Shown: positions 49,955 to 59,491 of the stretch, one piece after another
Position numbering within the stretch: the stretch's first letter is position 1
How the letters are laid out: each line of letters begins with the position of its first letter
DNA from: Dolomitihabitans soli
Lineage (GTDB): Bacteria > Actinomycetota > Actinomycetes > Streptosporangiales > Streptosporangiaceae
Direction: 5' to 3'
NCBI RefSeq assembly: GCF_022213955.1
Contig: NZ_JAKNTW010000009.1
Location: forward strand, 149,580-213,579
Length of the DNA stretch: 64,000 bases
Program-made: the position numbers and the translations under genes
Notes under the pieces: model-generated
The model's input: only the letters and a program-made list of their open reading frames with translations
Database searches by the model: none
What the model was told of the DNA's origin: nothing

Positions 49955-52270
49955 ATGAGCCTCGCGCTGTACCGCAAGTACCGGCCCGGGACGTTTGCTG
50001 AGGTCAAGGGCCAGGATCATGTGACCGAGCCGCTGCGGCAGGCGTTGCGGTCCGGCCGGATCAACCACGCGTACCTGTTCAGCGGGCCTCGCGGGTGTGG
50101 CAAGACCTCCAGTGCCCGAATCCTCGCCCGGTCCCTCAACTGCGAGCAGGGACCCACCCCGGATCCGTGTGGCAAGTGCGATTCGTGTGTGGCGCTGGCC
50201 GCGACCGGACCGGGGCACCTCGATGTGATCGAGATCGACGCCGCCTCGCACGGAGGTGTGGACGACGCGCGTGACCTGCGCGAGCGGGCCTTCTTCGCGC
50301 CGGTGTCCGCGCGGTTCAAGATCTACATCATCGACGAGGCGCACATGGTGACCCGCGAGGGCTTCAACGCGCTGTTGAAGCTCGTCGAGGAGCCGCCGCC
50401 GCACCTGAAGTTCGTCTTCGCGACCACCGAGCCCGAGAAGGTCATCGGGACCATCAAGTCGCGTACCCACCACTATCCGTTCCGGCTCATGCCGCCCGCC
50501 GCGCTCCGCGCGCTGCTGGAGGAGATCCTCCTCTCGGAGAGCGTGCCGTACGAGCCGGCCGCGTTGCCCCTGGTGATCAGGGCGGGGGCCGGGTCCGCGC
50601 GTGACTCGCTGTCGATTCTGGACCAGTTGCTCGCGGGGGCCGACGACGCGGGCATCACCTATGCCAAGGCGGTGTCGCTGCTCGGTTACACCGACGCCGA
50701 CCTGCTCGACGAGGTGATCGACGCGTTCGCCGCCCGGACGGGATCGGCGGTGTTCCAGGCGGTCAACCGGGTGGTCGAGGGCGGGCACGATCCGCGGCGG
50801 TTCGCCATGGACCTGCTGGAGCGGTTCCGCGACCTGGTGATCCTGGCCAACGTGCCGGAGGCGGCCGGGAGCGGGTTGCTCGATCGTCCGGCCGATGAGC
50901 TGGAGCGGTTGCAGGCACAGGCGCAGTCCATGGGGCCCGCCGAGCTGACGAGGGCCGCCGAGGTCTTCAACGCCGGCCTGACCGAGATGCGCGGAGCCAC
51001 CTCTCCGCGCCTGCTGCTCGAATTGATGTGCGCCAGGATTCTGCTCCCCGCCGCCGAGCAGGGGGAGGCCGCCCTGCTCGCCCGCCTGGAGCGGCTGGAG
51101 CGGAGTGGGCCGATCGCCCAGGCCCCGGCGCCACGCGAGGCCGCCCCGAGCGCGCCCCGGGAGAGCCCGGCGTCCCGGGAGAGCGCGGTGCCCCGGGAGA
51201 TCGCGGTGCCCCGGGCGGCCGCTCAGGCCGGGCGGAGGGAGACCACTCCCGAGCCCACGCCGGGGGAAGCGGGCCCACCGGCAGGGATGCCGGCTTCCGC
51301 CGCTCCGGCGGAGGAGGGTACGGCGAGCGTCAGGGATGCCGGGGCGGACGACTGGCCGGCGGCGGCTCGGCCGGGGGCGACGCCTCCGGCGGTCTCCGCG
51401 GAGCCCGTGGCGGACGCTCCCCAGCCGGTGCAGACCGGTTCCGGGCCCGGCGGGTTGCAGCAGGCGTGGCCGGCGGTGCTCGGCGCGTTGAAGCAGCGCA
51501 GCATCGTGGTGTGGGCGAACGTCAACACCAACGCCCAGGTCGTGGGCGTCGAGGGCAACATCGTCACGCTCGGCTTCGCCCAGGTCGGCGCGATGAAGAA
51601 CTTCGTCGGCGGAGGTAAGGACGCGGTGGTCGCCGCCGCTCTGGGCGATGTGCTCGGGGGCCAGTGGCGGGTCGAGGCGGTCGTCGGTTCCGGTGGCGGC
51701 CCGGCGCCCGGCAGCGCCGGTGGTGCGCCGGTGCGGCCCGGTGGCGGCGGCGCACCGGTCCGGCCGAGTGGTGGTGGCGCGCCGGAGCGGCCGGGTGGCG
51801 GTGCCGGGCCGGGAGGCGGGTCCGCGCGTTCTTCGACCGGTAACGGCAGCCAGGGTGACGGGGCCGCGAACTCCGTGAACGGGGGCGCCGCCGTACGGGC
51901 CGGGGGTGCGGCTTCGTCTGCCGTTCAGCAGGCGCCTGCCGTACGGGCCTCGGGGGCTCCGGCGGCTACCGATGAGTCGTGGCCTGACGCGCCGCCCCCT
52001 GAGGATGTGGGCTCACCGCCGCCGCCCAGCGTGGGGCTGGTCGCGGCGCGGTCCGCGGCTCAGTCGGCGGCTCAGTCGCAGTCCCGGCCGAAGCAGAACA
52101 ACGGGTGGCCGGAGGCGGTTCCCGCCCGGCAGACCCGGTCGAAAGACTCCGAAGAGGTGGATCTGGAGAACGACGCCGACGCCGGTGCCGACGCCGGCGG
52201 GCTCACCGGGATGGCGCTGATCCAGCGGGAGCTCGGCGGCCAGGTCATCGGCGAGATCGACCACACCTGA
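49955..52270 (+). CDS. dnaX: DNA polymerase III gamma/tau subunit
   Basis: 771 aa. AAA+ motor: Walker A GPRGCGKTS, zinc-binding Cys set in CEQGPTPDPCGKCDSC, Walker B IYIIDEAHM, sensor 1 FATTEPEKV and SRC-equivalent lid. Domain III with SLLGYTDADLLDEVIDAF. From about 375 on, a long Pro/Gly/Ala-rich linker leads to a tau-like C-terminal segment (IVVWANVNTNAQVVGVEG) and a second low-complexity stretch. Assembles the clamp loader that puts DnaN on DNA. GGAGGGG precedes ATG 49955. Confidence 0.96.
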   Translation: MSLALYRKYRPGTFAEVKGQDHVTEPLRQALRSGRINHAYLFSGPRGCGKTSSARILARSLNCEQGPTPDPCGKCDSCVALAATGPGHLDVIEIDAASHGGVDDARDLRERAFFAPVSARFKIYIIDEAHMVTREGFNALLKLVEEPPPHLKFVFATTEPEKVIGTIKSRTHHYPFRLMPPAALRALLEEILLSESVPYEPAALPLVIRAGAGSARDSLSILDQLLAGADDAGITYAKAVSLLGYTDADLLDEVIDAFAARTGSAVFQAVNRVVEGGHDPRRFAMDLLERFRDLVILANVPEAAGSGLLDRPADELERLQAQAQSMGPAELTRAAEVFNAGLTEMRGATSPRLLLELMCARILLPAAEQGEAALLARLERLERSGPIAQAPAPREAAPSAPRESPASRESAVPREIAVPRAAAQAGRRETTPEPTPGEAGPPAGMPASAAPAEEGTASVRDAGADDWPAAARPGATPPAVSAEPVADAPQPVQTGSGPGGLQQAWPAVLGALKQRSIVVWANVNTNAQVVGVEGNIVTLGFAQVGAMKNFVGGGKDAVVAAALGDVLGGQWRVEAVVGSGGGPAPGSAGGAPVRPGGGGAPVRPSGGGAPERPGGGAGPGGGSARSSTGNGSQGDGAANSVNGGAAVRAGGAASSAVQQAPAVRASGAPAATDESWPDAPPPEDVGSPPPPSVGLVAARSAAQSAAQSQSRPKQNNGWPEAVPARQTRSKDSEEVDLENDADAGADAGGLTGMALIQRELGGQVIGEIDHT

Positions 52271-52284
52271 TCTGTGTCGCCTGG

Positions 52285-53733
52285 TCAGGGGTCGGTGGAC
52301 AGGCGGAGGCGGGCGATCATGGCGCGGTGGTCGGTGGCCGGCAGGAGGGTGGAGAGGCGCTGGAGGATCTGCGGGTCGTCGCGGCCGGAGTCGGTCTGGG
52401 CGTAGATCCACAGGTCTGACGGGGAGCCGTTGAGGAGGATGCGCGCGCGGACCTGCCCTTCGAGCTCGTCGCGTTCGCTGCGGATAGCGGGCGCCTCGGA
52501 GCGGGGGAGGAGCGGGCCGGGGTAGGCGTGCGCGACGGCGGTGGGGTCCTGGACGGTGAGCAGCCGTTTGAGGTCGAGGAAGTCGGCTTCGATCTGGCAG
52601 GTCAGGCGGTACGGCTTGGCCGCGATCGCGGTGCCGAGCAGGGCGCGGAGCCGGTGGATCTCGGCCCTGATGGTCACCGGGTTGCCGAAGTCGCCATAGA
52701 GCCGGCAGGTCAGTTGTTCGGCGGTCATGCCGTGCGGGTTGAGCGCGAGCAGGGTGAGGATCTCGGCGTGGCGCTGGGAGAGCTGGACGGTGGTGCCGTC
52801 GAGGCGTGCGGTCGGGTGGTCGGTGCCGAGGCAGGAGAGTCTCAGCACCGAGAGGACTAGCCGGCTGCCGGGGCGCAGCAGGTAGCCGTCGCCGATGGGT
52901 TCGAGCGTGCCCAGGACGCCGCCGGGCAGGACGACGTCGCCCGGGCCGGCGTCGGGGACGGGGATTCTGGCCCCCCACTTCCCGTAGGGGTCGCCCGCGA
53001 TGACGCGCCCGCTGGGGGCGAGCAGCACACCGGGATCAGAGCTGCGCGGCCGTGCCTCGTAGCGCGCCCTGAGCTGGTCGTCGAGTTCGCGCATCCGCAG
53101 CGCGAGCCGGCTCTCGGCGAGTTTCGCCGCCGCTCCGACCAGGGCGACCGTGGACGGATGCAGGTCGTTGACGACACCGCTGATGTCGACGCAGCCGAGC
53201 ACCAGGCCGCTGTCGGGATCGGTGATCGGCGCGGCGGAGCAGGACCACGTGTGCAGGACCTTCATCAGGTGCTCGGCGGCGTAGACGTGAACGGGCCGGC
53301 CGGCGACCAGGGAGGTGCCGATGCCGTTGGTGCCGACCGATTCCTCGTTCCAGTCGAAGCCGTCCGCGAGTCCGATCCGGTCGCCGTGCCGCATCGCCTG
53401 GCGGTCGCCGTCACGCCACAGCACCAGGCCGTCCGCGTCGGTGACGACCATCAAGGCGCCGGTCTCGTCGGTGGCGGGGAGCACGGTGTCGGCGAGGACG
53501 GGGAGCAGCGGGTTGAGCGGATGCGCCTGCCGTACGTCTCGGATGTCCGTTTGGTTGTAGACGGCGGGGGCCGACGGCGTTTCGGGGTCGACTCCGGCGC
53601 GCAGGGAGCGCCGCCAGGACGCGGAGATCAGGCGCCGCTGGGTCTCGGGCGGGCGTTCCCCGGCCATCGCCGCCTCGTGCCACTTGCGAAGGCGGCGGCG
53701 TTCGTCCTTCGGGGGGAGACGTCTGTTACCCAT
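52285..53733 (-). CDS. GAF-domain transcriptional regulator (AcoR-N-like) with winged-helix C-terminus
   Basis: 482 aa. Residues 75-230 are a GAF sensor (DGLVLWRDGDRQAMRHG, SVGTNGIGTSLVAGRPV) like that of AcoR-type activators. Residues 330-410 form a winged helix (VQLSQRHAEILTLLALNPHGMTAEQLTCRLYGD). There is no AAA+ sigma54-activation domain, so it works with housekeeping-type sigma factors. In related actinobacteria such genes regulate aldehyde or alcohol dehydrogenases, but none is adjacent here. Confidence 0.85.
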   Translation of the reverse strand: MGNRRLPPKDERRRLRKWHEAAMAGERPPETQRRLISASWRRSLRAGVDPETPSAPAVYNQTDIRDVRQAHPLNPLLPVLADTVLPATDETGALMVVTDADGLVLWRDGDRQAMRHGDRIGLADGFDWNEESVGTNGIGTSLVAGRPVHVYAAEHLMKVLHTWSCSAAPITDPDSGLVLGCVDISGVVNDLHPSTVALVGAAAKLAESRLALRMRELDDQLRARYEARPRSSDPGVLLAPSGRVIAGDPYGKWGARIPVPDAGPGDVVLPGGVLGTLEPIGDGYLLRPGSRLVLSVLRLSCLGTDHPTARLDGTTVQLSQRHAEILTLLALNPHGMTAEQLTCRLYGDFGNPVTIRAEIHRLRALLGTAIAAKPYRLTCQIEADFLDLKRLLTVQDPTAVAHAYPGPLLPRSEAPAIRSERDELEGQVRARILLNGSPSDLWIYAQTDSGRDDPQILQRLSTLLPATDHRAMIARLRLSTDP

Positions 53734-54065
53734 GTGCAACCCCCAGTAGTCGCGCCCTGGGCGAAGCATCCGGGTTTCGGGCTGTCCATGCAAGCCATTC
53801 GACCAATCCGATGTGCAGAGGGTGAGTGGGCAATCGCAACCTGTGTGCAACCTCGTCCCGGTTACCTTCGGATTCCACCCGCTGAGGCGCGGCCGCTCCG
53901 GCGGGCGTTGGAGGCCGGGTCCCGGGCGTCTGGAGGGGGGCTGGGACCCGGCCGGTGGGATTACTGGGGAAGCTGGGGAACACGGGCCGCCGCCAGTGCA
54001 ACGTTCGGCCCAAACACCGTAGGCTCGTGGCGACGAACGTCACGAGGGCTGAGGAGCGCACGACG
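53734..54065. other. Divergent intergenic region upstream of ybaB with long hairpin
   Basis: 332 bp between the GAF regulator and ybaB with no gene. GGCCGGGTCCC (53913-53923) and GGGACCCGGCC (53943-53953) form a perfect 11-bp stem around 19 nt. It probably holds divergent promoters; no clear -10/-35 pair was identified. Confidence 0.5.
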
Positions 54066-54413
54066 GTGAACCCAGGGGATGTCAACCTGCAGCAGCTGAT
54101 GGAGCAGGCTCAGCTCATGCAGCAGCAGCTCGTCAGCGCCCAGCAGGAATTGAGCGAGTCGCTGGTCGAGGGCTCGGCCGGCGGTGGACTCGTGGTGGCC
54201 ACGGTCAACGGCTCGGGCGAGCTCCAGGAGCTGAAGATCAAGCCGGAGGTCATCGACTCCGCCGACCCGCAGGACACGGCCGACACGATCGCCGATCTGG
54301 TCATCGCGGCCGTCCGCGACGCCGTGCGCGCCGCGGCCGAGTTGCAGCAGGAGAAGCTCGGCCCGCTGGCGCAGGGCCTCGGCGGCGGCCTCGGACAGTT
54401 GCCAGGGTTCTAG
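54066..54413 (+). CDS. YbaB/EbfC nucleoid-associated protein
   Basis: 115 aa from GTG 54066 (GAGGAG site). Coiled N-terminus ([28 protein letters not shown]) and [15 protein letters not shown] core. Dimeric DNA-binding protein, almost always encoded just before recR. Three bp separate it from recR, so the two are coupled. Confidence 0.93.
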   Translation: MNPGDVNLQQLMEQAQLMQQQLVSAQQELSESLVEGSAGGGLVVATVNGSGELQELKIKPEVIDSADPQDTADTIADLVIAAVRDAVRAAAELQQEKLGPLAQGLGGGLGQLPGF

Positions 54414-54416
54414 GCG

Positions 54417-55016
54417 ATGTACGAGGGGGTCGTCCAGAACCTGATCGACGAGCTGGGGCTGCTTCCCGGTGTCGGTCCCAAGAGCGCCCAGCGGATCGCC
54501 TTTCACCTGCTGTCGGCCGATCCGACGGATGTGAAGCGGCTCGCGCACGCGCTGCTCGAAGTCAAGGAGAAGGTCCGGTTCTGCCGGGTGTGCGGGAACG
54601 TCGCGGCGGAGGACGACTGCCGGATCTGCCGTGACGCCCGCCGCGACCTGCACGTGATCTGCGTCGTGGAGGAGTCGAAGGACGTCGTGGCGATCGAGCG
54701 GACCCGCGAGTTCCGCGGTCGCTACCACGTCCTGGGCGGCGCGATCAGCCCGATCGACGGCATCGGCCCCGACGACCTGCGGATCCGCGAGCTCATGACC
54801 CGCCTGGCCGACGGTCAGGTGACCGAGTTGATCCTCGCCACCGACCCCAACCTGGAGGGGGAGGCGACGGCGACCTATCTCGCCCGCCTGGTGAAGCCCA
54901 TGGGCGTGAAAGTGACACGACTGGCCAGCGGTCTGCCGGTAGGCGGTGACCTCGAGTATGCCGACGAGGTCACTTTGGGCCGCGCGTTCGAAGGAAGGAG
55001 GCTGCTGGATGTCTGA
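54417..55016 (+). CDS. recR: Recombination mediator RecR
   Basis: 199 aa: N-terminal HhH ([20 protein letters not shown]), C4 zinc finger ([16 protein letters not shown]) and a Toprim domain ([15 protein letters not shown] ... [18 protein letters not shown]). Works with RecF/RecO to load RecA on SSB-coated gaps. The 3' end overlaps the DUF5063 gene by 8 bp. Confidence 0.97.
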   Translation: MYEGVVQNLIDELGLLPGVGPKSAQRIAFHLLSADPTDVKRLAHALLEVKEKVRFCRVCGNVAAEDDCRICRDARRDLHVICVVEESKDVVAIERTREFRGRYHVLGGAISPIDGIGPDDLRIRELMTRLADGQVTELILATDPNLEGEATATYLARLVKPMGVKVTRLASGLPVGGDLEYADEVTLGRAFEGRRLLDV

Positions 55017-55539
55017 TGAGTGGAGCGCACTCGCGGAAACGGTCGCGGGGCACGCTGAGAACTACGTCGACGGCCTGACCCGGCTGGCGCGCGGCGAGGG
55101 TGGCGACGCGACGCTTTCGCTGCTGCTGATGGAGGTCGCGCAGATGAGCCTGGCCGGCGCGCAACTCGGCGCCAGCCAGGACGTGATCCTGTCGGGCAAC
55201 TGGGAGCCGCCGCTGAGCGAGGACCCCGATCTCGACGAGATCAGGCAGGCCCTGGCCGATCGGCTGAACGAGGTGGACGACTACGCCGAGGTGTTCGATC
55301 CCTACAAGGACACCGGCGTCACCGCGTACCGGCTCTCCGACGATCTGACGGCGGTGGCCGCGGATCTGGTGCACGGTCTGGGGCATTACCGCGCCGGCCG
55401 GCCGCTCGAAGCGCTCTGGTGGTGGCAGTACTCCTACTTCAACACCTGGGGCAACCACGCGGGCGCGGCGATGCGTGCGCTGCAGGCCCTGGTGGCGCAC
55501 ACGCGGCTCGACGTCGTCGACGAGCGCACCACCGTGTAA
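55009..55539 (+). CDS. DUF5063-family protein
   Basis: 176 aa, acidic and mostly helical ([44 protein letters not shown]), ending [23 protein letters not shown] conserved actinobacterial gene that follows recR; function unknown. Overlap with recR suggests a role near recombination, but that is inference from position. Confidence 0.85.
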   Translation: MSDEWSALAETVAGHAENYVDGLTRLARGEGGDATLSLLLMEVAQMSLAGAQLGASQDVILSGNWEPPLSEDPDLDEIRQALADRLNEVDDYAEVFDPYKDTGVTAYRLSDDLTAVAADLVHGLGHYRAGRPLEALWWWQYSYFNTWGNHAGAAMRALQALVAHTRLDVVDERTTV

Positions 55540-55602
55540 AGACGTTTTGGCACGACGTCGTAAACTGTGACCTCCACAGCCTTACAACGCTTCGGAGATC
55601 TC

Positions 55603-56889
55603 GTGGCGCTCGTCGTTCAGAAGTACGGTGGTTCGTCCGTCGTGGACGCGTCCAGTATCAAGCGGGTCGCGCAGCGGATCGTGGCGACGAAAAAAGCCGG
55701 CAACGACGTCGTCGTGGTGGTCTCCGCGATGGGTGACACCACCGACGAGCTGCTGGACCTCGCACAGCAGGTCTCGCCGTTGCCGCCGGGCCGTGAGCTC
55801 GACATGTTGCTGACCTCGGGAGAGCGCATCTCGATGGCGCTGCTGGCGATGGCGATCGCCAACCTGGGTCACGAGGCCCGGTCGTTCACCGGGTCCCAGG
55901 CCGGGGTGATCACCGATTCCACGCACGGGAAGGCGCGGATCATCGATGTCACGCCCGGCCGGATCAGGGAGGCGCTCGACGGTGGCCAGATCGCCATCGT
56001 GGCGGGTTTTCAGGGCGTCTCCCAGGACAAGAAGGACATCACCACGCTCGGCCGGGGCGGGTCCGACACGACGGCGGTAGCACTGGCGGCGGCGCTCGAC
56101 GGCGACGTCTGCGAGATCTACACCGATGTCGACGGCATCTTCACGGCCGACCCGCGCATCGTCCGGGCGGCGCGGCAGATTCCGCGCATCTCCTATGAGG
56201 AGATGATGGAGATGGCGGCCTGCGGGGCCAAGGTCCTGCATCTGCGCTGTGTGGAGTACGCGCGCAGGTTCGACCTGCCGATCCACGTCAGGAGCTCGTT
56301 CAGCCAGCGGGAAGGCACGTGGGTCGTCGCCGCGCGGCCCACCCCCAGTGACAGTGAAGGAAGCGAGATGGAGCAGCCGATCATCTCCGGCGTGGCACAC
56401 GACCGGAGTGAGGCCAAGATCACGGTTGTCGGGGTGCCCGACAAGGTCGGAGAGGCTGCCGCGATCTTCAAGACGCTGGCCGGCGCCGAGATCAACATCG
56501 ACATGATCGTGCAGAACGTCTCGGCCGCGGCCACGGGCCGTACCGACATCTCCTTCACGCTCCCGGCGACCGACGGCACGACGGCGCTCACCGCGCTGAA
56601 GAAGATCCAGGACCGGATCGGCTTCGAGTCGCTGTTGTTCGACGACCAGATCGGCAAGGTGTCGCTGATCGGGGCGGGCATGCGCTCGCACCCCGGCGTC
56701 ACCGCGAAGTTCTTCGCCGCCCTCGCGGACGCGGGCGTCAACATCGAGATGATCTCCACCTCGGAGATCCGCATCTCGGTGATCGTCGGGCAGGACGAGG
56801 TGGATTCCGCGGTCAGCGCCGCGCACCGCGCGTTCGACCTCGACGCGGACCAGGTAGAAGCAGTGGTGTACGGAGGTAGCGGACGATGA
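55603..56889 (+). CDS. ask: Aspartate kinase (alpha subunit, with internal beta start)
   Basis: 428 aa from GTG 55603. Kinase domain: [23 protein letters not shown] and [12 protein letters not shown]. Two ACT domains (about 265-425) provide lysine/threonine feedback. It phosphorylates aspartate, the first step to lysine, threonine, methionine and diaminopimelate. An internal ATG at 56368 with a GAAGGAAG site could start the beta subunit in the same frame. The stop overlaps asd by 4 bp. Confidence 0.96.
   Translation: MALVVQKYGGSSVVDASSIKRVAQRIVATKKAGNDVVVVVSAMGDTTDELLDLAQQVSPLPPGRELDMLLTSGERISMALLAMAIANLGHEARSFTGSQAGVITDSTHGKARIIDVTPGRIREALDGGQIAIVAGFQGVSQDKKDITTLGRGGSDTTAVALAAALDGDVCEIYTDVDGIFTADPRIVRAARQIPRISYEEMMEMAACGAKVLHLRCVEYARRFDLPIHVRSSFSQREGTWVVAARPTPSDSEGSEMEQPIISGVAHDRSEAKITVVGVPDKVGEAAAIFKTLAGAEINIDMIVQNVSAAATGRTDISFTLPATDGTTALTALKKIQDRIGFESLLFDDQIGKVSLIGAGMRSHPGVTAKFFAALADAGVNIEMISTSEIRISVIVGQDEVDSAVSAAHRAFDLDADQVEAVVYGGSGR
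56368..56889 (+). CDS. Aspartate kinase beta subunit (internal translation start)
   Basis: 173 codons in frame with the aspartate kinase gene, from ATG 56368 (EQPIISGV), corresponding to the two ACT domains. GAAGGAAG at 56356-56363 is 4 nt upstream. Corynebacterial and mycobacterial aspartate kinases use such an internal start to make an alpha2beta2 enzyme. Expression here is predicted, not shown. Confidence 0.6.
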   Translation: MEQPIISGVAHDRSEAKITVVGVPDKVGEAAAIFKTLAGAEINIDMIVQNVSAAATGRTDISFTLPATDGTTALTALKKIQDRIGFESLLFDDQIGKVSLIGAGMRSHPGVTAKFFAALADAGVNIEMISTSEIRISVIVGQDEVDSAVSAAHRAFDLDADQVEAVVYGGSGR

Positions 56890-57938
56890 GCAGGCCGACT
56901 CTGGCTGTCGTGGGCGCGACCGGTGCCGTCGGCACCGTCATGCTCGACATCCTTTCCACCCGCCCCGACGTGTGGGGCGAGATCCGGCTGCTCGCCTCGC
57001 CGCGGAGCGCGGGCAAGGTGCTGCGGGTCCGGGGCGAGGAGGTTGTGGTCCAGGCGCTCTCTCCGGAGGCGTTCGACGGCGTCGACGTGGCGATGTTCGA
57101 CGTGCCCGACGAGGTCTCCGCCGAGTGGGCGCCGATCGCCGCCGCGCGTGGCGCCGTGGCCGTCGACAACTCCGGCGCCTTCCGGATGGACCCCGACGTG
57201 CCGCTGGTGGTTCCGGAGTGCAACCCGGAGGCGGTCCGCGACCGGCCCAAGGGGATCATCGCCAACCCCAACTGCACCACGTTGTCGATGATGGCCGCGA
57301 TGGGCGCGCTGCACCGGGCGTACGGCCTGCGTGCCCTGGTCGTGGCCTCCTACCAGGCGGTCTCCGGTGCGGGGGCGGCGGGGTCCGAGCGGCTCTACGA
57401 CGAGATCGCGGCCGTGGCGGGCGACCGGAGCATCGGCACGGTCGCGGGCGACGTCCGCAAGGCCGTGCCCGACCTGGCGGACTCGCCGTTTCCCGCGCCG
57501 ATCGCGTTCAACGTGGTCCCGTGGGCGGGCTCGGCCAAGGACGACGGCTGGTCCTCCGAGGAGTTGAAGGTCCGCAACGAGTCGCGCAAGATCCTCGGCA
57601 TCCCGGATCTCCGGGTCTCCGCGACCTGTGTGCGGGTCCCGGTGATCACCACCCACTCGCTGGCGGTGCACGCGACCTTCGCCGGGCCGGTGACGGCCGA
57701 CGGCGCCCGGGCGATCCTGGAGGACGCGCCGACCGTGGTCGTGCTCGACGACCCCGCGGCCGGCGTCTTCCCCACGCCGGCTGACGTGGTCGGCTCCGAC
57801 CCCACCTATGTGGGCCGGATCCGTCAGGCTCTCGACTTCCCGGACACGCTCGACCTCTTCCTCTGCGGCGACAACCTGCGTAAGGGCGCGGCCCTCAACA
57901 CGGCGGAGATCGCCGAGCTGGTCGCGGCCGAGTTCTGA
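56886..57938 (+). CDS. asd: Aspartate-semialdehyde dehydrogenase
   Basis: 350 aa. NADP loop [11 protein letters not shown], catalytic Cys in [10 protein letters not shown], and [15 protein letters not shown] and RVPVITTHS motifs for the phosphate and aldehyde sites. Reduces aspartyl phosphate made by Ask to the semialdehyde. ATG 56886 overlaps the ask stop (ATGA), so the pair is translated together. Confidence 0.97.
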   Translation: MSRPTLAVVGATGAVGTVMLDILSTRPDVWGEIRLLASPRSAGKVLRVRGEEVVVQALSPEAFDGVDVAMFDVPDEVSAEWAPIAAARGAVAVDNSGAFRMDPDVPLVVPECNPEAVRDRPKGIIANPNCTTLSMMAAMGALHRAYGLRALVVASYQAVSGAGAAGSERLYDEIAAVAGDRSIGTVAGDVRKAVPDLADSPFPAPIAFNVVPWAGSAKDDGWSSEELKVRNESRKILGIPDLRVSATCVRVPVITTHSLAVHATFAGPVTADGARAILEDAPTVVVLDDPAAGVFPTPADVVGSDPTYVGRIRQALDFPDTLDLFLCGDNLRKGAALNTAEIAELVAAEF

Positions 57939-57959
57939 GTTCCGCGGCCGAGGCGGGTC

Positions 57960-58598
57960 TCAGCGGAACAGGATGTCCCAGTGATCGTGCTCGCGGGCGT
58001 ACAGGTCGCCGTCAGGCGATCTGTACATCCGCGCGCCGTCCCCCCGCACCTCGTAGAGGGGATAGTGGCCGGTGATGAACCGGTCGACGCAGGCGTTGAG
58101 CGTGATGTCCAGTTTGTAGCCGGCCGCGTGGCTGTACACGCCGGGCGAGTGGCCCGCCTCGGTGCCGCCGGTGACCACGATCGGGCACCCGCTGCGCCGC
58201 TTCAGTTCGATGATCGAGGCGACGGTGCCCCTGCGGACGGCCGTGAGCGAGGTGCACCAGCGCAGCTTCCGGTTGGTGCAGTCGCCCGACGACCGCCACC
58301 GCAGGCCGGCGCTCCGCAGCCGCCGCATGGCCTGGCCATGGCCCAGCCGTGCTCTCATGGCCTGCTTCGGGCGGGGGCGCGGCACGACGTCGGCGGCTCC
58401 TTGAAGAGATTGCCGGGCGGCGGACAGCATCGTCACGTACGTTCGCGTGATGGTCGGGCCGGTGGGTGGATACCCGGCGGCGTGCGCGTGGGCGGTCTGG
58501 GCTCCTGTCGAGACCAGCGCGATGATGGAAGTCTGTACGGCAAGCAACACGCACCCGGCGAGCCAATTGGGCCCCCGTTTGCACGGACTGATCCCCAT
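57960..58598 (-). CDS. Secreted M15-like (DD-peptidase fold) protein
   Basis: 212 aa: signal peptide (basic start, hydrophobic core, AHAHA cleavage region) and a 110-aa domain with SHAAGYKLDI (His and Asp as in the HxxGxxxD zinc motif of M15/VanY-type peptidases) and a final EHDHWD (third His). Four Cys may form disulfides. A cell-wall or envelope peptide is the likely target, but catalysis is not proven. Monocistronic, convergent with asd. Confidence 0.65.
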   Translation of the reverse strand: MGISPCKRGPNWLAGCVLLAVQTSIIALVSTGAQTAHAHAAGYPPTGPTITRTYVTMLSAARQSLQGAADVVPRPRPKQAMRARLGHGQAMRRLRSAGLRWRSSGDCTNRKLRWCTSLTAVRRGTVASIIELKRRSGCPIVVTGGTEAGHSPGVYSHAAGYKLDITLNACVDRFITGHYPLYEVRGDGARMYRSPDGDLYAREHDHWDILFR

Positions 58599-58743
58599 GT
58601 TGATCCCTTTTCGCGGATTGCCCTTCCGCCAGCTGGATCAATCCCACGTTTCCCGGGCGATGATCCCTCGTGTCAGCGAGTCTTTGCGGTGAACTGGAGA
58701 TCACCGTCAAGGTTCATGACCTAGCAGGAGGGTGAGACGTACA

Positions 58744-59427
58744 GTGACGAATGTGGTGGAACCGGCCCAACGAGGGCGAGGATCGGAGACGACCCGTGAG
58801 CTGATCGTGGAGACAGCCCTGCGCCTTTTCCGCGCTCGGGGCTACGAGGCCACCACGATGCGGGCGATCGCTGCTGAGGCGGGCGTTTCTGTGGGAAACG
58901 CCTACTATTACTTTGCCTCCAAGGAGGCGCTGGTCCAGGCGTACTACGACCGTGCCCAGATGGAGCACGAGGCCGCCTGCCGGGAGTTGCTCGCCACCGA
59001 GCGGTCCCTGGAGGCGCGGCTGGGCGGGGTGCTGCGCGAGTGGGTGCGCGTCTCGGAGCCGTACCACGAGTTCGCGGTCAAGTTCTTCAAGCACGCGGCC
59101 GAGCCGACCAACCCGCTGAGCCCGTTCAGCGCGGAGTCGACGCCCGCGCGGGAGTCGTCGATCGAGATCTATCGGCAGGTCGTGCAGGGCTCGACCGACC
59201 GGATGGACGCCGAGCTGCGCGAGGAGTTGCCCGAGCTGCTGTGGCTCATGCAGATGGGCGTGGTCCTGTTCTGGGTGCACGACACCTCGCCCGACTGCAC
59301 CCGCACCTTCCACCTGATCGACCGCACGGTTCCCCTCGTCGGCCGGCTGGTCAGGCTGTCGCACCTGCCCGGTATGCGGGGCGTGGCCAGGGATTTCATC
59401 GAGACCGTCCAGGAACTCCGCGCTTGA
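58744..59427 (+). CDS. TetR-family transcriptional regulator
   Basis: 227 aa from GTG 58744 (GGAGG upstream; alternative GTG 58732). N-terminal HTH (TMRAIAAEAGVSVGNAYYYFASKEALVQAYY) and a TetR_C domain with KFFKHAAEPTNP. It lies immediately upstream of the F420-dependent oxidoreductase gene, with palindromes in the gap between them, and may control it. Confidence 0.92.
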   Translation: MTNVVEPAQRGRGSETTRELIVETALRLFRARGYEATTMRAIAAEAGVSVGNAYYYFASKEALVQAYYDRAQMEHEAACRELLATERSLEARLGGVLREWVRVSEPYHEFAVKFFKHAAEPTNPLSPFSAESTPARESSIEIYRQVVQGSTDRMDAELREELPELLWLMQMGVVLFWVHDTSPDCTRTFHLIDRTVPLVGRLVRLSHLPGMRGVARDFIETVQELRA

Positions 59428-59440
59428 CCGGAGCGACATA

Positions 59441-59478
59441 CCGGTCGGTTGGTACGCTACTCCAGAATGACATTCTGG
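59441..59478. promoter_or_regulatory. Operator candidates upstream of the F420-dependent oxidoreductase gene
   Basis: TACC-N8-GGTA occurs around 59441-59455, and CCAGAATGACATTCTGG (59462-59478) is a perfect 8-1-8 palindrome, 13 bp before the ATG. Both are TetR-like sites, so the upstream TetR protein is a natural candidate. Confidence 0.5.
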
Positions 59479-59491
59479 ACGGAGGGCGAAC

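Noticed and set aside
53734..54065. Small gene in the ybaB upstream region
   Set aside because: Frames there lack ribosome-binding sites and coding-like composition.
55540..55602. Lysine riboswitch before ask
   Set aside because: The 63-nt gap is too short and lacks the aptamer stems.
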